DNA of 64,000 nt from Campanula takesimana (lineage: Eukaryota > Streptophyta > Magnoliopsida > Asterales > Campanulaceae). Within the stretch, counting starts at the first letter, position 1. Each line of letters starts with the position of its first letter. The notes beneath the pieces are model-generated. The model searched no databases. It was not told the DNA's origin and saw only the letters and a list, made by a program, of their open reading frames with translations. The stretch lies in the NCBI GenBank assembly GCA_026119855.1, contig JAOWBW010000181.1, positions 620,001 through 684,000 on the forward strand. Reading direction: 5' to 3'. A program made the translations under genes and the position numbers. This document shows, one piece after another, positions 43,883 through 55,040 of this stretch.

Positions 43883-44119
43883 TTTTGGGGGAAACACGTT
43901 TCCCACTACTGTTAAAAAAAGACCTGTTTTTTAATATGGTTTCACCCTCACCTAGAAAATAAAATAGCAAGTTTAGGCATTAAAATAGCAAGTTTAGGCA
44001 TTAAAACACCAAAAAAATAAAATAGCAAGTTTAGGCTCTAAAACAGTGAGTTTAAGCCTTAAAACACCAAGTCCGTATATTTAAAACACGTCATTTTTAA
44101 CATTAGTTTCCCCCAAAAT
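43882..44119. mobile_element. MITE with 14-bp terminal inverted repeats (ATTTTGGGGGAAAC)
   Basis: ATTTTGGGGGAAAC at 43882-43895 is the exact reverse complement of GTTTCCCCCAAAAT at 44106-44119. It is absent at the equivalent place of the paralogous block (about 63610). Inside are four AAAATAGCAAGTTTAGGC-like direct repeats (43966-44060). The superfamily is not assigned because the duplication is masked by T-runs. Confidence 0.7.
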
Positions 44120-44162
44120 TTTGTGTTTTTTTTTAATCCAAAATCGGGTCCTGAAAACTATA

Positions 44163-44416
44163 CTCTCTTTGTCCCATAACAAACCACTCATTTCATTTTA
44201 GGAATGGTGATAAGGAAAAGTGTTTTAAAAGCAGTTGTTGTGAGTGCGAAGTAGAGATAAAGTGATAGGAAATAGTAAGAAAAAAGTTGTTGTGAATATG
44301 GCAAGTTGATCCCATCAATAAAGAAATATTATTAAATTTCCATTTAAGATAAATGGGACTTTCCAATGGGACGCCCAAAATGGCAAAATGGGTCATTGTT
44401 ATGGGACGGAGGGAGT
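44163..44416. mobile_element. Stowaway-type MITE
   Basis: CTCTCTTTGTCCCATAAC at the left and TTATGGGACGGAGGGAG at the right, flanked by TA. Shared with the paralogous block at 63645, where it is cut short at 63782. Confidence 0.85.
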
Positions 44417-44518
44417 ATACGCTTCCTCATGTTGGAAAAATGTGTAAAAGCGTAAAGGAAATTGCGCGCTTCCTTAGAAAATCCGTTTGTCGATTTTAAA
44501 GATTAATGTGGATTATTA

Positions 44519-44717
44519 TTTCCTACATGTTAATAATAAATTAATGCGTTCAATTTAAATGTTGGATATATAGGAAATTGAATATTTCCTACATGTTAAT
44601 AATAAATTGGTGTGTTCAATTTAAATGTTGGATATATAGGAAATTGAATATTTCCTACATGTTAATAATAAATTGGTGTGTTCAATTTAAATGTTGGATA
44701 TATAGGAAATTGAATGC
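44519..44717. repeat. 66-bp tandem repeat, three copies
   Basis: TCCTACATGTTAATAATAAA recurs at 44521, 44587 and 44653. The copies differ at only a few positions (TTAATGCG versus TTGGTGTG), so the expansion is recent. Confidence 0.9.
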
Positions 44718-44893
44718 TTAAAAATGAATGGGGAAGTTGGGAAGTAGGTAAGTATCCCACATGAAAAGGAAGGGAAAAAGGCTTCCAAGGTTCCTTGTTT
44801 AAAAGGGCATCCCGAAAGAGAAATGTGGGAAATAATGTTCTAAGACCATTGGTGGGCAAAGTTAAGTGAACTTTGAACTTGTTTAAATACAAC

Positions 44894-44922
44894 TAGAGTT
44901 GCACCCGTGCGTTGCACGGGCC
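44894..44922 (-). mobile_element. Helitron-like 3' terminus
   Basis: On the minus strand CCCGTGCAACGCACGGG (a 7-bp stem with a 3-base loop) is followed after 7 bases by CTAG and then T. This matches the plant Helitron 3' end (hairpin about ten bases before CTRR, inserted next to T). The element would extend to the right. I did not find its TC start, so its size is unknown. Confidence 0.5.
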
Positions 44923-45835
44923 AAAATTTTGTTAACTTACTGAGGATGTAAATGAGAATTATTTCGTAGTATCACATGTTTGTGTTGAATGACAGTGTAT
45001 TAGGAGGAGATAATGGAATAAAATATAAAACCTAAAAATATGGGAATCAACTTATAGAGCACATTTACAATGTTTATATGTAGTCATGGAAAGTTTAAAG
45101 TAACAAATTTATTACATGAAGGATTGCATTGGGTGGAGTAAGTTGTTACACTATTGAAGAATGTCCTTCAACGGACTTAATACAAATAAGTTTAAATCTT
45201 GAGATTTAATGGTTGAAATATTTGTAACATTAAGTTGTTCCGCAAAGCCATTTCCATTAATTTTCTTCAACTTTTTCCCGCCAACAAAACCCTGTTAATG
45301 TTGATTGAAAAGTTAATAAGTCTCCAAAGTAAATTAATGAGTAACGGTTGGGCTTTGTTCAATATAAGTTAATGAGCAAAAAACTGTACACGTTAGAGCT
45401 AACAGACTTGTATTTTGGTCGTCATAGTTGTACTATTTGTAGAGTCAGTGGGATACTCTTCGATACTGATAAACCTTTTGTACCCATAGCGACGTATTTT
45501 AATGTCCAACACATGATGTGGTCCAGTCCTTGTACCATGAAGTATTTTAACTTTGAAAAACGCTTCAAACCCAACAATTGTGGTGATTATAGGTGGGAAA
45601 ATCTAGAACATGACATAAATTAAGAGGTTAACAAAAGGTAATAGAAAAGGAAATTCGGTAAGCATATCCTCAACAATTTTATGAAAAAGGGACACACATT
45701 TTTTATCCCATAGCGAGAAATGTGCAGTTTTGAAGTGCCGTCGATTACTTTGATGATGACATTGTATCTGCCACACACTGCTGACGTCAATAAAGCAGTA
45801 ATATTTTGATATTTTTTTTGTAATAAAATAATATA
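44923..45835. other. No recognised gene; possible Helitron interior
   Basis: AT-rich. One 91-codon open frame (45348-45623, plus) has no known motif apart from a CTICRVSG run, and there is no supporting splice or start context. Confidence 0.3.
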
Positions 45836-46113
45836 CTCCCTCCGTCCCACCTCACTTGATACCCAAGAGGTGGGCACAATAACTAAGAAAAAAATAACAA
45901 AATAAGAAAATGTGTGGTAGAAAATGGAGAGAATGAGTGGGGTAAAAAGTAGTGTTGGTTGAATAAATTGAGTGGTGAAAAATGAAGAGTGTGAATGAGT
46001 GGCGGGGTAAAGTAAATATAAAATTATAAGAAGTAGGCTATTTTGGGAAGTGTCAAGTGAGCTGAGACGGACCAAAATGGAAATGAGTATCAAGTGAGCT
46101 GGGACGGAGGGAG
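45836..46113. mobile_element. Stowaway-type MITE
   Basis: CTCCCTCCGTCCCACCTCAC at the left and GCTGGGACGGAGGGAG at the right, with TA on both sides. The ends are 278 bp apart. Confidence 0.9.
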
Positions 46114-47305
46114 TATATCATGAAGAAGTAGATTTACATATATTATCACATACTTGAACCTTGTATCCGTAAAATCACTACAACTCATGCAATAGAGTGA
46201 GCCATTTACATAATTCATTTTTCTAGCACATTGTGTGCATGTAACAAAGTACCAACATCAGTCAGTCGGAACGTAGTATACTTTGCAATAAATCCAAACC
46301 TTTCCACACTATATGATGGACATAAACTTTGTTTAGAAATAGGTAATACAATGTGGAAAGAATATGATACATAATATAAAAGTATAAGACATACCATATT
46401 CAAAGATGATGCTTGTGATAAACTTGTTCAATTAAAGGGGAATAATAAAGTTACAAAAGATGGCTACAAAATATGGCTTACAAAATGAGGTGTCATAATT
46501 GTGTTGGTGTTTTTAATTAAAGTGTGCCAGCACCACTATCGATGTAGCCAATAAAATATCGCCACCACATCTTGTATCCTTCATTTTGTAAACTTCTTTG
46601 TAACCTTAGCATTGCCCTAAATTAAATGATCCAACTCAATTTCATCTACTTCTGGAAAATTATAATCAGCCATAACTTTGAATTTTTTCCTAATAACTTG
46701 CGCATATAAATACTATGATTTTTTGCATGTGTATATATAGACAACTTTGTCGTTAATTAGAATTAATGGTTGGTAATATCTTTACTTAATTAATTTCCCA
46801 ACCAACTTAATTAATGCTGTTAAATGTTGATCAGTGTTTTAGATAATCAAGTTTATAGAAGACAACTTTCACTTCTTTTATGTAAAAGATAGAACTTCTA
46901 CTATTTATTGATTAAACTTTATTTCTACACTAAATTTAAGAAATAAAAATTATCATCTAAATATAAAATTACATGCAAATTTGCTTATTTCCAAATTAAA
47001 GACAACGACTTTTGTTTGCCTCGCTCCGACGTTCGATTTGATATGCTGTGCGTTCCGTGGTTCATCCGGAGCCAAAAGTTACGACCGTTTCCGAGCACTC
47101 GCTCAAATGGCTCCAAAAACTTCAACGCCTTGTGTTCGCACCGATTATTATTAATTTTTACCTATATGTGTTGATAAAAGTTAACAATTTTTACTAAATG
47201 AAAGAATTAAAAAGAATCATCTAAAAATCAATTTGCATGCAAAGTTGACTACTTATACCAAATTAAAGATAATGAAAGGCTTAACATGTGCCCCAATATC
47301 CATTA
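46114..47305. other. No recognised feature
   Basis: AT-rich intergenic sequence. A GC-richer patch at 47018-47130 (GTTTGCCTCGCTCCGACG...) stands out in composition but matches nothing I recognise. Confidence 0.3.
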
Positions 47306-47366
47306 CTCCCTCCGTCCCATTTTAAATTTTTAAAAACTTTTGGGTTCAATAGCTTATAAAAAATTA

Positions 47367-47694
47367 CTTCCTCAGTCGCGGTTTAAGGTTCTTAGTTTGA
47401 CTATGCACGCTTATTAAAAAACCAAGGCAAAAACAATGGAAATGAGTCAACCAAAAGTAAAGATTGAAAGACATAAATGTCCAAAACACTATTTATACAC
47501 CAAGTAGGTGAATGTAGGTTATGCAAGTAATGTTTTTTTTTTTTTTTTTTTTTTGTAATTAAATGCACTTTATGAGGGCAAGATTTTCCAAAGCATTATT
47601 CATTATTTTCCATTTATGGAATAAAGCAACTAAGAACCTTAAACTGAGATAGACAAAAAAGAAAAGTAAGAACCTTAAACTGAGACGAAGAGAG
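47367..47694. mobile_element. Nested Stowaway-like MITE
   Basis: CTTCCTCAGTCGCGGTTTAAGG at the left; CCTTAAACTGAGACGAAGAGAG at the right; TA on both sides. A second internal TAAGAACCTTAAACTGAGA near the right end indicates a small terminal duplication. Contains a run of about 21 T at 47527. Confidence 0.75.
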
Positions 47695-47856
47695 TAGTAC
47701 TAATATATTGTAAGTGTAAATGGGTTTGTTGAGAAAAAAGTGGGTAGAGAATAGTTAGTTGATAATTATTGTGAGTATGACAACTGTGGTCATTAAATAA
47801 AAAAAAAGTAAAAAACTTATTTTTAGATTTTGAAGTTTTAAATGAGATAACCAAAA

Positions 47857-48970
47857 GGGCAAATTGCCAATTAGTTACCTGAGTTTGTCGTCAAGTTTCA
47901 ATTAGTTACCCAGTTTGTGTTTCGGTCAATTTAGTTATTGAATTTGTCTTTTTGTTTCAATTGGTGTAAAATCCGTTTGTTTGTCAAAAAACTAACGAAA
48001 ATTGATGAAAAACGTAACAAAGTTCTTTCAAAATTGCAATGATCAACCCTAAAGTTTAAATTATTCCATTACACCCCCAAACTAACGAATGTTAAAAGCT
48101 ATCTTCTTTCTCAAAACCCGGTCATCACCACCACCCAAATCCGGCCACTACCATAACCACCTATCTTCTTACCAGCGGCGATCCTTCCCCTGCACACCAT
48201 ATTTTCCGGCAATTGTCCATATTTTCCGGCGAAAAAAAAATCAAAAAATCGGACCAGAAAAAATACGATTCCTGCTTGGTTAACCGTTGGATCGTCTTCA
48301 AACTTCTGGGGAATGTTCGCATCACCTAGGCGCACCTTTTCACCGTTGGGATCTGCCAAAAAATCACCGGAGCGGGAGATAAGTCCGCCGGAAAAAATCT
48401 GGCGAAAATCTCCCAAAAATCGCCTTTCTCTCGCTCCGGCGGACTTATCTCCCTCTTCGCTGATTTTTTGGTAGATCCCAACGGTGAAAAAGTTCACCTA
48501 GGTGATGCGAACATTCCCCAGAAGTTTGAAGACGATCCAACGGTTAACCAAGCAGGAATCGTATTTTTTCTGGTCCGATTTTTTGATTTTTTTTTCGCCG
48601 GAAAATATGGACAATTGCCGGAAAATATGGTGTGCAGGGGAAGGATCGCCGCTGGTAAGAAGATAGGTGGTTATGGTAGTGGCCGGATTTGGGTGGTGGT
48701 GATGACCGGGTTTTGAGAAAGAAGATAGCTTTTAACATTCGTTAGTTTGGGGGTGTAATGGAATAATTTAAACTTTAGGGTTGATCATTGCAATTTTGAA
48801 AGAACTTTGTTACGTTTTTCATCAATTTTCGTTAGTTTTTTGACAAACAAACGGATTTTACACCAATTGAAACAAAAAGACAAATTCAATAACTAAATTG
48901 ACCGAAACACAAACTGGGTAACTAATTGAAACTTGACGACAAACTCAGGTAACTAATTGGCAATTTGCCC
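47857..48970. mobile_element. Palindromic Mutator-like (MULE) element, TSD TAACCAAAA
   Basis: 9-bp duplications TAACCAAAA at 47848-47856 and 48971-48979 enclose 1114 bp starting GGGCAAATTGCC and ending GGCAATTTGCCC. The two halves are almost perfect reverse complements about the centre near 48414, so two plus/minus pairs of open frames encode the same peptides (48089-48283 and 48544-48738). A 9-bp TSD with very long TIRs fits a non-autonomous TIR-MULE. It has no transposase. Confidence 0.92.
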
Positions 48971-49012
48971 TAACCAAAATAAAAAATTTAAATTTAAAAT
49001 GGAATGGAATGA

Positions 49013-49429
49013 ATATACTAATTGAGCACATTTAGTCAATTAATAAAACATAGTAGCTTGATCGCATTTTAACAGATTAGCAAACACCTCCACTTCTCAA
49101 AAAGTGCGACAAAATAAAACCTCCTAACCGTTCTCTCTCACAGTTTCTTTCTTCTTCTTCTCCAAAATTTCCATAGATTTGGTAAGGTTTCTTGATTAAT
49201 TTCTCTCTTTAATCCAGATTTAGACAGAGTTCTCTTTCTAAATCTACTTCCAGATCTAGTTGTTTCCTAATTTTTGTTTTTTAGATTTTTCGTTTTAGTT
49301 TTTGAATAAGTGAAGAGGAAGATTGTTGAAATGATGTTTGATTTATCGTATTCTCTCCGTTGTGGGAGCCTTTGCATTCTCTCCATTGTGAGAGCCTTGT
49401 TCTTTTGTTTTGTTTTCCGATCATCATTG
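49013..49429. other. No recognised gene; leader-like CT-rich stretch
   Basis: 49130-49200 is rich in TTTCTTCTTC, as in plant 5' leaders, but it leads into no convincing coding frame. Confidence 0.3.
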
Positions 49430-49625
49430 TTGAATCGTAAGTGGAGGATAATAGCATTGCTTGGAAAGTTCGGTTGGCAATTTATTGCTAACGCAGAAGC
49501 CTTAAATGATAGAGTTTTCAACACTAAATATTTACCGATGGGGGATTTTGTGAATGCCGATATATGGCAGTATCCAAGTTACGCTTGGAGAGGCATCTGT
49601 GCATTTCAGGGTAATGCTAGAGATA
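49430..49625 (+). pseudogene. LINE (L1-type) remnant
   Basis: The plus frame reads GKFGWQFIANAEALNDRVFN, TKYLPMGDFVNADIW and YPSYAWRGI. This fits the region between RT and the zf-RVT domain of plant L1 LINEs (KQGWRLLxNPxSLxARVLKxKYFPxxxFLxAxxGxxPSYxWRSI). Residues before and after it in the open frame (49310-49801) do not fit, so only this scrap is supported. Confidence 0.7.
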
Positions 49626-50186
49626 CAAGGTGGAAGATCAAGAATGCTAGTACAACTTTATGCACGAACATCCACTTTCATCATCTTTCTTCTTACATTT
49701 TTTATGTATTCATAGCTGCCATTGTAATGGATGATAATACTTGGGTTGAGCCTCTGATATTTGTAGAGAGCCTACTCATATTTTTGTGCTTTTACCCTTA
49801 ATCTAATGGTAATGGTAGTTTGCTTTCGAAAAAATAAAACATAGTAGCAGTTAAATTTAAATGTAACCACCTTAAAGCATTTCCAAAATTATAGTCTCCA
49901 GTACCTAAAATTTCTCTATGTTCAATCCAATTCAAGTTTGACAACAACTACTCCACAAATCAAGCTTCCACCACACCAAACCGAGTAGTCTAATCACCCA
50001 TTTCTTTGTTTATCTTTTTTAAACACAATCACACTATTTATTATGACCAACTTCTTAAGAAGCAAAATATCTCAATCACCTTGGGAGACCAACAACTTCA
50101 ACCTTTACATTTCCAACTAAATTGCACATAACCACAACACTATCTACGACATTATCATGTCTTAAATTACAACCATTCTTAAAATA

Positions 50187-50213
50187 TATATATATATACT
50201 TAAAATATATATA

Positions 50214-50257
<44 letters not shown>
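50187..50257. repeat. (TA)n and (AAT)n microsatellites
   Basis: Two TA runs around AAAATATATATATATATACTT, then a longer TA run and about ten AAT units, directly against the next MITE. Confidence 0.95.
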
Positions 50258-50258
<1 letters not shown>

Positions 50259-50260
<2 letters not shown>

Positions 50261-50533
50261 CCCTCCGTCTCATAATAGATGTCGTTTGGAGTGTTTCACA
50301 TATATTAAGAAATGCCATTAATGCATGCGAAGAAGTCCCAAATACCCCTATAATAATTCAACTACATGGGTAATTAAATGATTAGGTAAGAGATAGTTTA
50401 CTATCATTATTAAGGGTATAATTGGTATAAAGCAATAAAAAAAACTTTGAAAATAGTGAAACGACAAGTATTTTGAGACAAAAATTAACTCCCAAAACAA
50501 CATATATTTTGATATATTTTGAGACGGAGGGAG
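50259..50533. mobile_element. Stowaway-type MITE
   Basis: CTCCCTCCGTCTCATAATAG at the left, TTTTGAGACGGAGGGAG at the right, TA at both edges, 275 bp. It inserted in or next to the AAT microsatellite (TAATAATAATCC continues on the right). Confidence 0.9.
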
Positions 50534-50674
50534 TAATAATAATCCTAAAACACATCACACACAGTAAACAACTATGTGGTTACAGATTTCATATCAAGGT
50601 TACTTGAAAATTTTGGGCAGCTTGGAGCATGAACTCAAGGATATTAGTTTACCTTTGCCACTAAGTAAGTTGAT

Positions 50675-50860
50675 CTCAATTCCTTCGAGTTCGTGTTTCT
50701 GCAATTGAAGACGTGTTCCTGCGATCGTGTTCAAGAATGCGAATAACAAAGATTTTAAAGCATCACCACGGTTAGTATTTTAAATTCATACTCATATTAA
50801 TTTAACCATCTTGAATGGATCTAGGCTTTTGGGTTTATTCCAATACACATGATTGCATAA
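50675..50860 (+). repeat. Copia LTR fragment (3' part)
   Basis: Shares GATTTTAAAGCATCACCACG, GGTTAGTATT, TTAATTTAA-CATCTTGA-GGATCTA and GGCTTTTGGGTTTATTCC with the solo LTR at 21640-21745, but lacks the CCGCTGCGCATG end. A truncated relic. Confidence 0.75.
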
Positions 50861-51356
50861 AGCGCACCATTAACCAGCTTGATGTTTCTTCCACAAAACT
50901 ACCAAGGCAAGCTTTAGACAATCTCAAGGAAGAAAGAAAAATTGAAGTCGAGAAGTGAGCTTATATATCAGTCTTGGAGTGAAGTATGATGATCTCATGT
51001 CAATCACTTGGAACAACAAGCAATTCTATTTCAGACACAACAAGATGGAGCTCCACTTACTAAATCTGCAAAGAGAAAGGTTGCTCACTTCTGTGGAGCA
51101 AGGGTTTGTTCAACCTGAGCCTCAATATGACAAGTATGATGTTTACTCTGGCCCAATAGATTTCTAGGATAAGCTTTTCTGAACTCTTTCTTTCAATCTA
51201 GAGAATTTCAATTTCATGTTTTCTTTGGTGATGTTAAACAATGTCTTGTTACATCTTTATTTCTGGCTAACATTTGGTTTTTCTTCAAGAAGAATTTGTG
51301 TTTCTTCATTGGATTATGCTTCTTATATCTTATTTGCAGGATTAATTCTTCCCCAA
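50861..51356. other. Unassigned stretch before an LTR-like sequence
   Basis: A 70-codon plus frame (50955-51167) has no family match that I recognise. The position before a polypurine tract suggests the 3' internal part of a Copia-type element. Confidence 0.3.
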
Positions 51357-52255
51357 AAAGGGGGAAATTGTTAGAACCTAAGTTTCTAAACAAATTAATG
51401 AAGATTATCAAACAAAACATTTCACTATCTAGCAACAAACAATATTCAATTCTTAATCTGTCAGAATTAATGAATAAACTTTGAAGAAATCCCTAAAGCC
51501 AAGGTCCACTATCTTAGACACTCATACTAGTCGTGATAGTGGACCTCAGCTAAAGATAGTATACCTCAGTTCAGTGATATGGCATGCCAACTCAAAATCA
51601 CAGTCAAAGTCAAACCTAACATGGCAATGTTCATATATACTTTTTGAGTCAAAACATAATGGACTAATGTATCTCAAAGCCAAGATGCTCAAGACCGTTG
51701 GGAACCAACAGATATAAAATAAAGACCTATAAATACTCAACTCCAACACTTAGGCAAACACACCTTTTTGACATATCCTCAAGCCTACATAATCTTTTAA
51801 GCAAACACCCGTACACACTCAATCTGTCCATATTGTGCAACAACCAAACTCCATAAGAGATCTCATCAAGCTAAGTGTTAGAGTTAACCAAGAGATCAAC
51901 AAACCTTCACTTTTGTAAAACTTTTTCTTTTCTTATTAATGCTTTGCAACAGGCACAACTTAGTTAGTGAGGCTAATTAAGTTGGAAAATTCTGAGGAAA
52001 TTTTCCTAGCAATTTATTGTAATTACTTGACTAGGATTAGAGTGGATTGCTCTCTTCACTGTTGAGGACCAGTGGGCCGTGGACGTAGGAGAGTTGCTTT
52101 ACTCTGAACGCGTTAATATCATTGTGTTTGTCTCTTTCACCTTCACCTTCACACAATCACTCTCACATCACTTATTTATCTCTTTACATTGCCTTTATAT
52201 TTTTTCTAATTTTATCTTATTTTATTTCCGTTGCAAAACTCAATGACACACACTG
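51357..52255 (+). repeat. LTR-like sequence preceded by a polypurine tract
   Basis: AAAAAGGGGGAAAT at 51355-51368 is followed by TGTTAGAACC, as at the 3' LTR of Copia (Tork-like) elements. Near its end come GGGCCGTGGACGTAGGAG, ACGCGTTAATATC and TTCCGTTGCAAAACTCA, the usual end region of such LTRs. The right limit is approximate. Confidence 0.55.
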
Positions 52256-52736
52256 CACACAAGATAGTCGACTTATCTCAACGAGAGTTGACCTTTTATC
52301 TCTTTATTCAGTGCATTAGTTACATCATGTTCTTTCATTGGTGTTTGTGTGGGTGGTGGTGGCGGTGCTGGGTTGAATCTGTTGTTTTTTTTTTTTTTTT
52401 AAACATGGTTAGTGTTAAGACGTTAGTGGATGTAACAGTTAGGATGTCAAGCTAAATCATGTTATTTTTTTTAACGACGTTACTTGATTTAATGAATTTT
52501 GCATTAATTGTAACCTAAATGAAACAAACTGATGAACGAAACATCTTTTACTGATAGAACTAAAGAATAAAAGGAAACAAATGCATAAAGCCCAATTCAA
52601 TTTCTATCTGAAGTAAACAACATGCATTACTACGTAACATAAACAAGAAAGTGTAATAATATAAAGAACATTTGTCGTAAGTTACATACTAAAACAGGAA
52701 AAATGCAGAATAGTTATTACACTGGACAACATATCT
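52256..52736. other. No recognised feature
   Basis: AT-rich, with a T-run at 52387-52400. It forms the 3' flank of the receptor-kinase pseudogene. Confidence 0.3.
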
Positions 52737-54970
52737 TTAAATAGAGAAAGGGGAGGGGCATGGGGGCTCAGTAACTTGAATAACACCTTCAAGCATATGA
52801 ATAACCTTTCTCATTGTTGGTCTCATATACGGGTCTTCATGTACGCACCAAATACCAATCTTCACAAAAATTTCAAGTTTACGCCTCTCACTTAATGCCT
52901 CCGCATCATTATCAACAAACTCATTCAATTTCCCTTGCTGAAAGCAATCCCAGGCCCAATCAGTCAAAATTGCTTTCTCTTGATCACCATTAGTCTCCAA
53001 GTGCTCCACACTTCTTCTGCACGAAATAATTTCAAGAAGCAGCACTCCAAAGCTATACACGTCCACCTTTATGGTGATCGGGGTGTTCCTGAACCATTCG
53101 GGTGCAACATACCCTTTTGTTCCTCGGATGGCAGTATTTGTTTGACTCTGATTGATCCTTAAAAGCTTGGACAATCCAAAGTCTGATATTCGAGGTTCGT
53201 AATACTCGTCTAGTAGCACATTTTGAGGCTTTATATCGCAACGAATAATCTGAGTGTTGCACTCTTCATGGAGATAGGAAAGTCCTTTTGCAATACCCAA
53301 GGCGATATGGGTCCTCTGTCTCTAACTTGGCTTCTTATCAGCAAAAAGAAAGCTTGCTAAGGTGCCATTACTCACGTATTCGTAAACCAACAGACGTTGC
53401 TCTCCTTCATTGCAAAATCCAAGTAGGTTAACCAATTTTTTCTGATGAGTTTTGGCTATCACTTCCACCTCGGTTTTGAATTCTTTCTCTCCATTGTCCA
53501 CCACTTTCCCCAACTTCTTCACTGTAACAAAATTTCTCGTGTGGTTGTGCCTATTATCCCTTTATAGACGATTCCAAAAGCACCCCTTCCCAATTCGTCC
53601 TTGAACCCGTTTGTTGCTTCAACTAGCTCTTTATAGCTAAAGCAACGCAAGTTAGTCTCCATTTCGACTGCATTACTACCTTGGGGGAGCGTTATGCTTT
53701 TCTTTCTATAGATAAGGAAGAAACCCAAACATGCTGCAAAGACCAATACGACAGAACTACCTAAGAGCACCGATCCCACAAGGACCATTGAACTCCGGTC
53801 CTTCTTTCGTGGAGCTAGAGGAACAGTGAAATTTTGACGAGGAAGATCACCTTTCCTAAATTTGACGAAAACCCTGATCGTGCTTTGAGGATCCTTTACT
53901 CCATTTGAGAGTGGTAGCATCTTCTTCCAACAACCAGTGCCTAGGTAAGTAGCAGCTGCACAGAAACAATCAGATGCACAAGAACTTCTGCATTCCTCCT
54001 CACTAATTGGGTCCATACGCTCGTACTCAGGTGTGTTCCAATCAATACCAATATACTCTTTAAAATCGTACAAACTTTCCCCAGAATTATAAGCATCAAT
54101 GACATCATTAGGATCAAGTAAGAAATACCCTTGTGGGCATTCACAACTTGGCCTACCAAGATCCTGAAGCTTGCAAATACTATTAAACCCACACACCCCA
54201 CTCCCACTCTTCCCTTGATCTCCGTTACCTTGAAGACAAATGTTTGTTGGCTGCCACCATGCCGCAGTCCACCCCGGGTTGCCAGTGAAATTCTTCGGGT
54301 GATAGTACTGAGTGAAAACTCCATCAAAATTTAGAGTAGCTGTAAAATAGTAATCTGCAGCTTGAATAACCCTTCGAGGGGTGAGATCAACTATTTGGCC
54401 GTTTACCCTCAGAATGTACATATACCCTGTCTCATTATAGATCAGTTGATAGCTAAAAAGTTATTACGTTGCATTATTTGATACACAATAAGCAAGTACG
54501 TTGTCTATTTTCAAAAGTAAGCACTACGTTGCATTAATTGAATATTAAGACCTGATACATTGCATAGATCGGTAATTTTCCCGAAGAATTTGTATTATCA
54601 AATGTGCCACTGGCATAGTAAGCATTGTACTGGAATTTGTAAGCAACATTTTGTGGAAATAAAACAAGATCTCCATTTTGTTGCAAAATGAGTATGAACC
54701 TTCCGATGGAGAAGTTTGTTTGACTCATTCGTGAATAAAGAAACCCGCCCCTTCTCATTACCTGAGTAGGCAACATGGTATCTGACGGATGTTGGAAAGT
54801 GGACCAGATTCTGCTGGAGTCGCTTTGTACAAGCTCAAAGTTTCCGGTATCATTCATGACACCATAAGAAACTCGACTGCCATTGAGCTCCGATGTTCTC
54901 CATAATTCTGTTCCTCGAGGGTCAGTGAGGATTAGTCCTCGGTTTGGGGTGATTGCACATTTGATTGAAA
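52737..54970 (-). pseudogene. G-type lectin S-receptor-like Ser/Thr kinase (LECRK type), broken
   Basis: Order on the minus strand: partial mannose-lectin domain (GLILTDPRGTELWR, FQHPSDTMLPTQ), EGF/PAN-like Cys-rich part (CECPQGYFLL, EECRSSCASDCFCAAA), one membrane segment (VLVGSVLLGSSVVLVFAACL, then RKK) and a kinase with GRGAFGIVYKG, VTVKKL, IIRCDIKPQN, SDFGLSKL and VAPEWF. Such kinases sit at the plasma membrane and signal to the cytoplasm. Defects: the signal peptide and first lectin part are missing, a 106-bp insertion flanked by TGATA lies at 54452-54557, a 1-bp frameshift lies at about 53528, and TAG replaces the Trp codon at 53322. The catalytic loop has RCD where relatives have HCD. 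Confidence 0.92.
54452..54557. repeat. 106-bp insertion in the lectin kinase, flanked by TGATA
   Basis: TGATA at 54447-54451 and 54553-54557 flank sequence with no coding match. It contains three ACGTTG words, two as ACGTTGCATTA. On the minus strand it begins GTCTT and ends TTTTAG, so it could mimic an intron, but excising it does not restore the frame. Confidence 0.55.
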
Positions 54971-55040
54971 AAGAAGAAGAAGAAGAAGAAGAAGAAGAAG
55001 AAGAAGAAGAAGAAGAAGAAGAAGAAGAAGAAGAAGAAGA
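54971..55040. repeat. (GAA)n microsatellite, about 23 units
   Basis: A pure GAA run between the truncated kinase and LTR-like sequence. It probably marks or follows the breakpoint that removed the 5' end of the kinase gene. Confidence 0.95.

Larger units (their letters stand above)
47306..49012. mobile_element. Outer Stowaway-type MITE hosting two nested insertions
   Basis: The left end CTCCCTCCGTCCCATTTTAA pairs with the right end TTAAAATGGAATGGAATGAA (partly decayed), each next to TA. Inside it sit a second Stowaway (47367-47694) and a MULE palindrome (47857-48970). Without them it would be about 260 bp, a normal MITE size. Confidence 0.7.

Noticed and set aside
45348..45623. 91-codon frame with a CxxC-like CTICRV segment, considered as a Helitron RPA-type fragment
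   Set aside because: No second zinc ligand pair in spacing typical of RPA and no recognisable OB-fold signature; left unassigned.
47018..47130. GC-richer patch considered as a tRNA or SINE promoter
   Set aside because: No convincing A-box/B-box pair and no A-tail or target duplication.
48089..48738. Paired open frames on opposite strands coding identical peptides
   Set aside because: A direct consequence of the palindromic MULE; there is no known domain and no start context.
50076..50318. 80-codon frame with poly-Tyr and Ile-Tyr repeats
   Set aside because: Artefact of the TA and AAT microsatellites.
54452..54557. Genuine intron in the lectin kinase gene
   Set aside because: Removing it leaves the two coding parts out of frame, the flanks carry a 5-bp duplication, and most LECRK genes lack introns.
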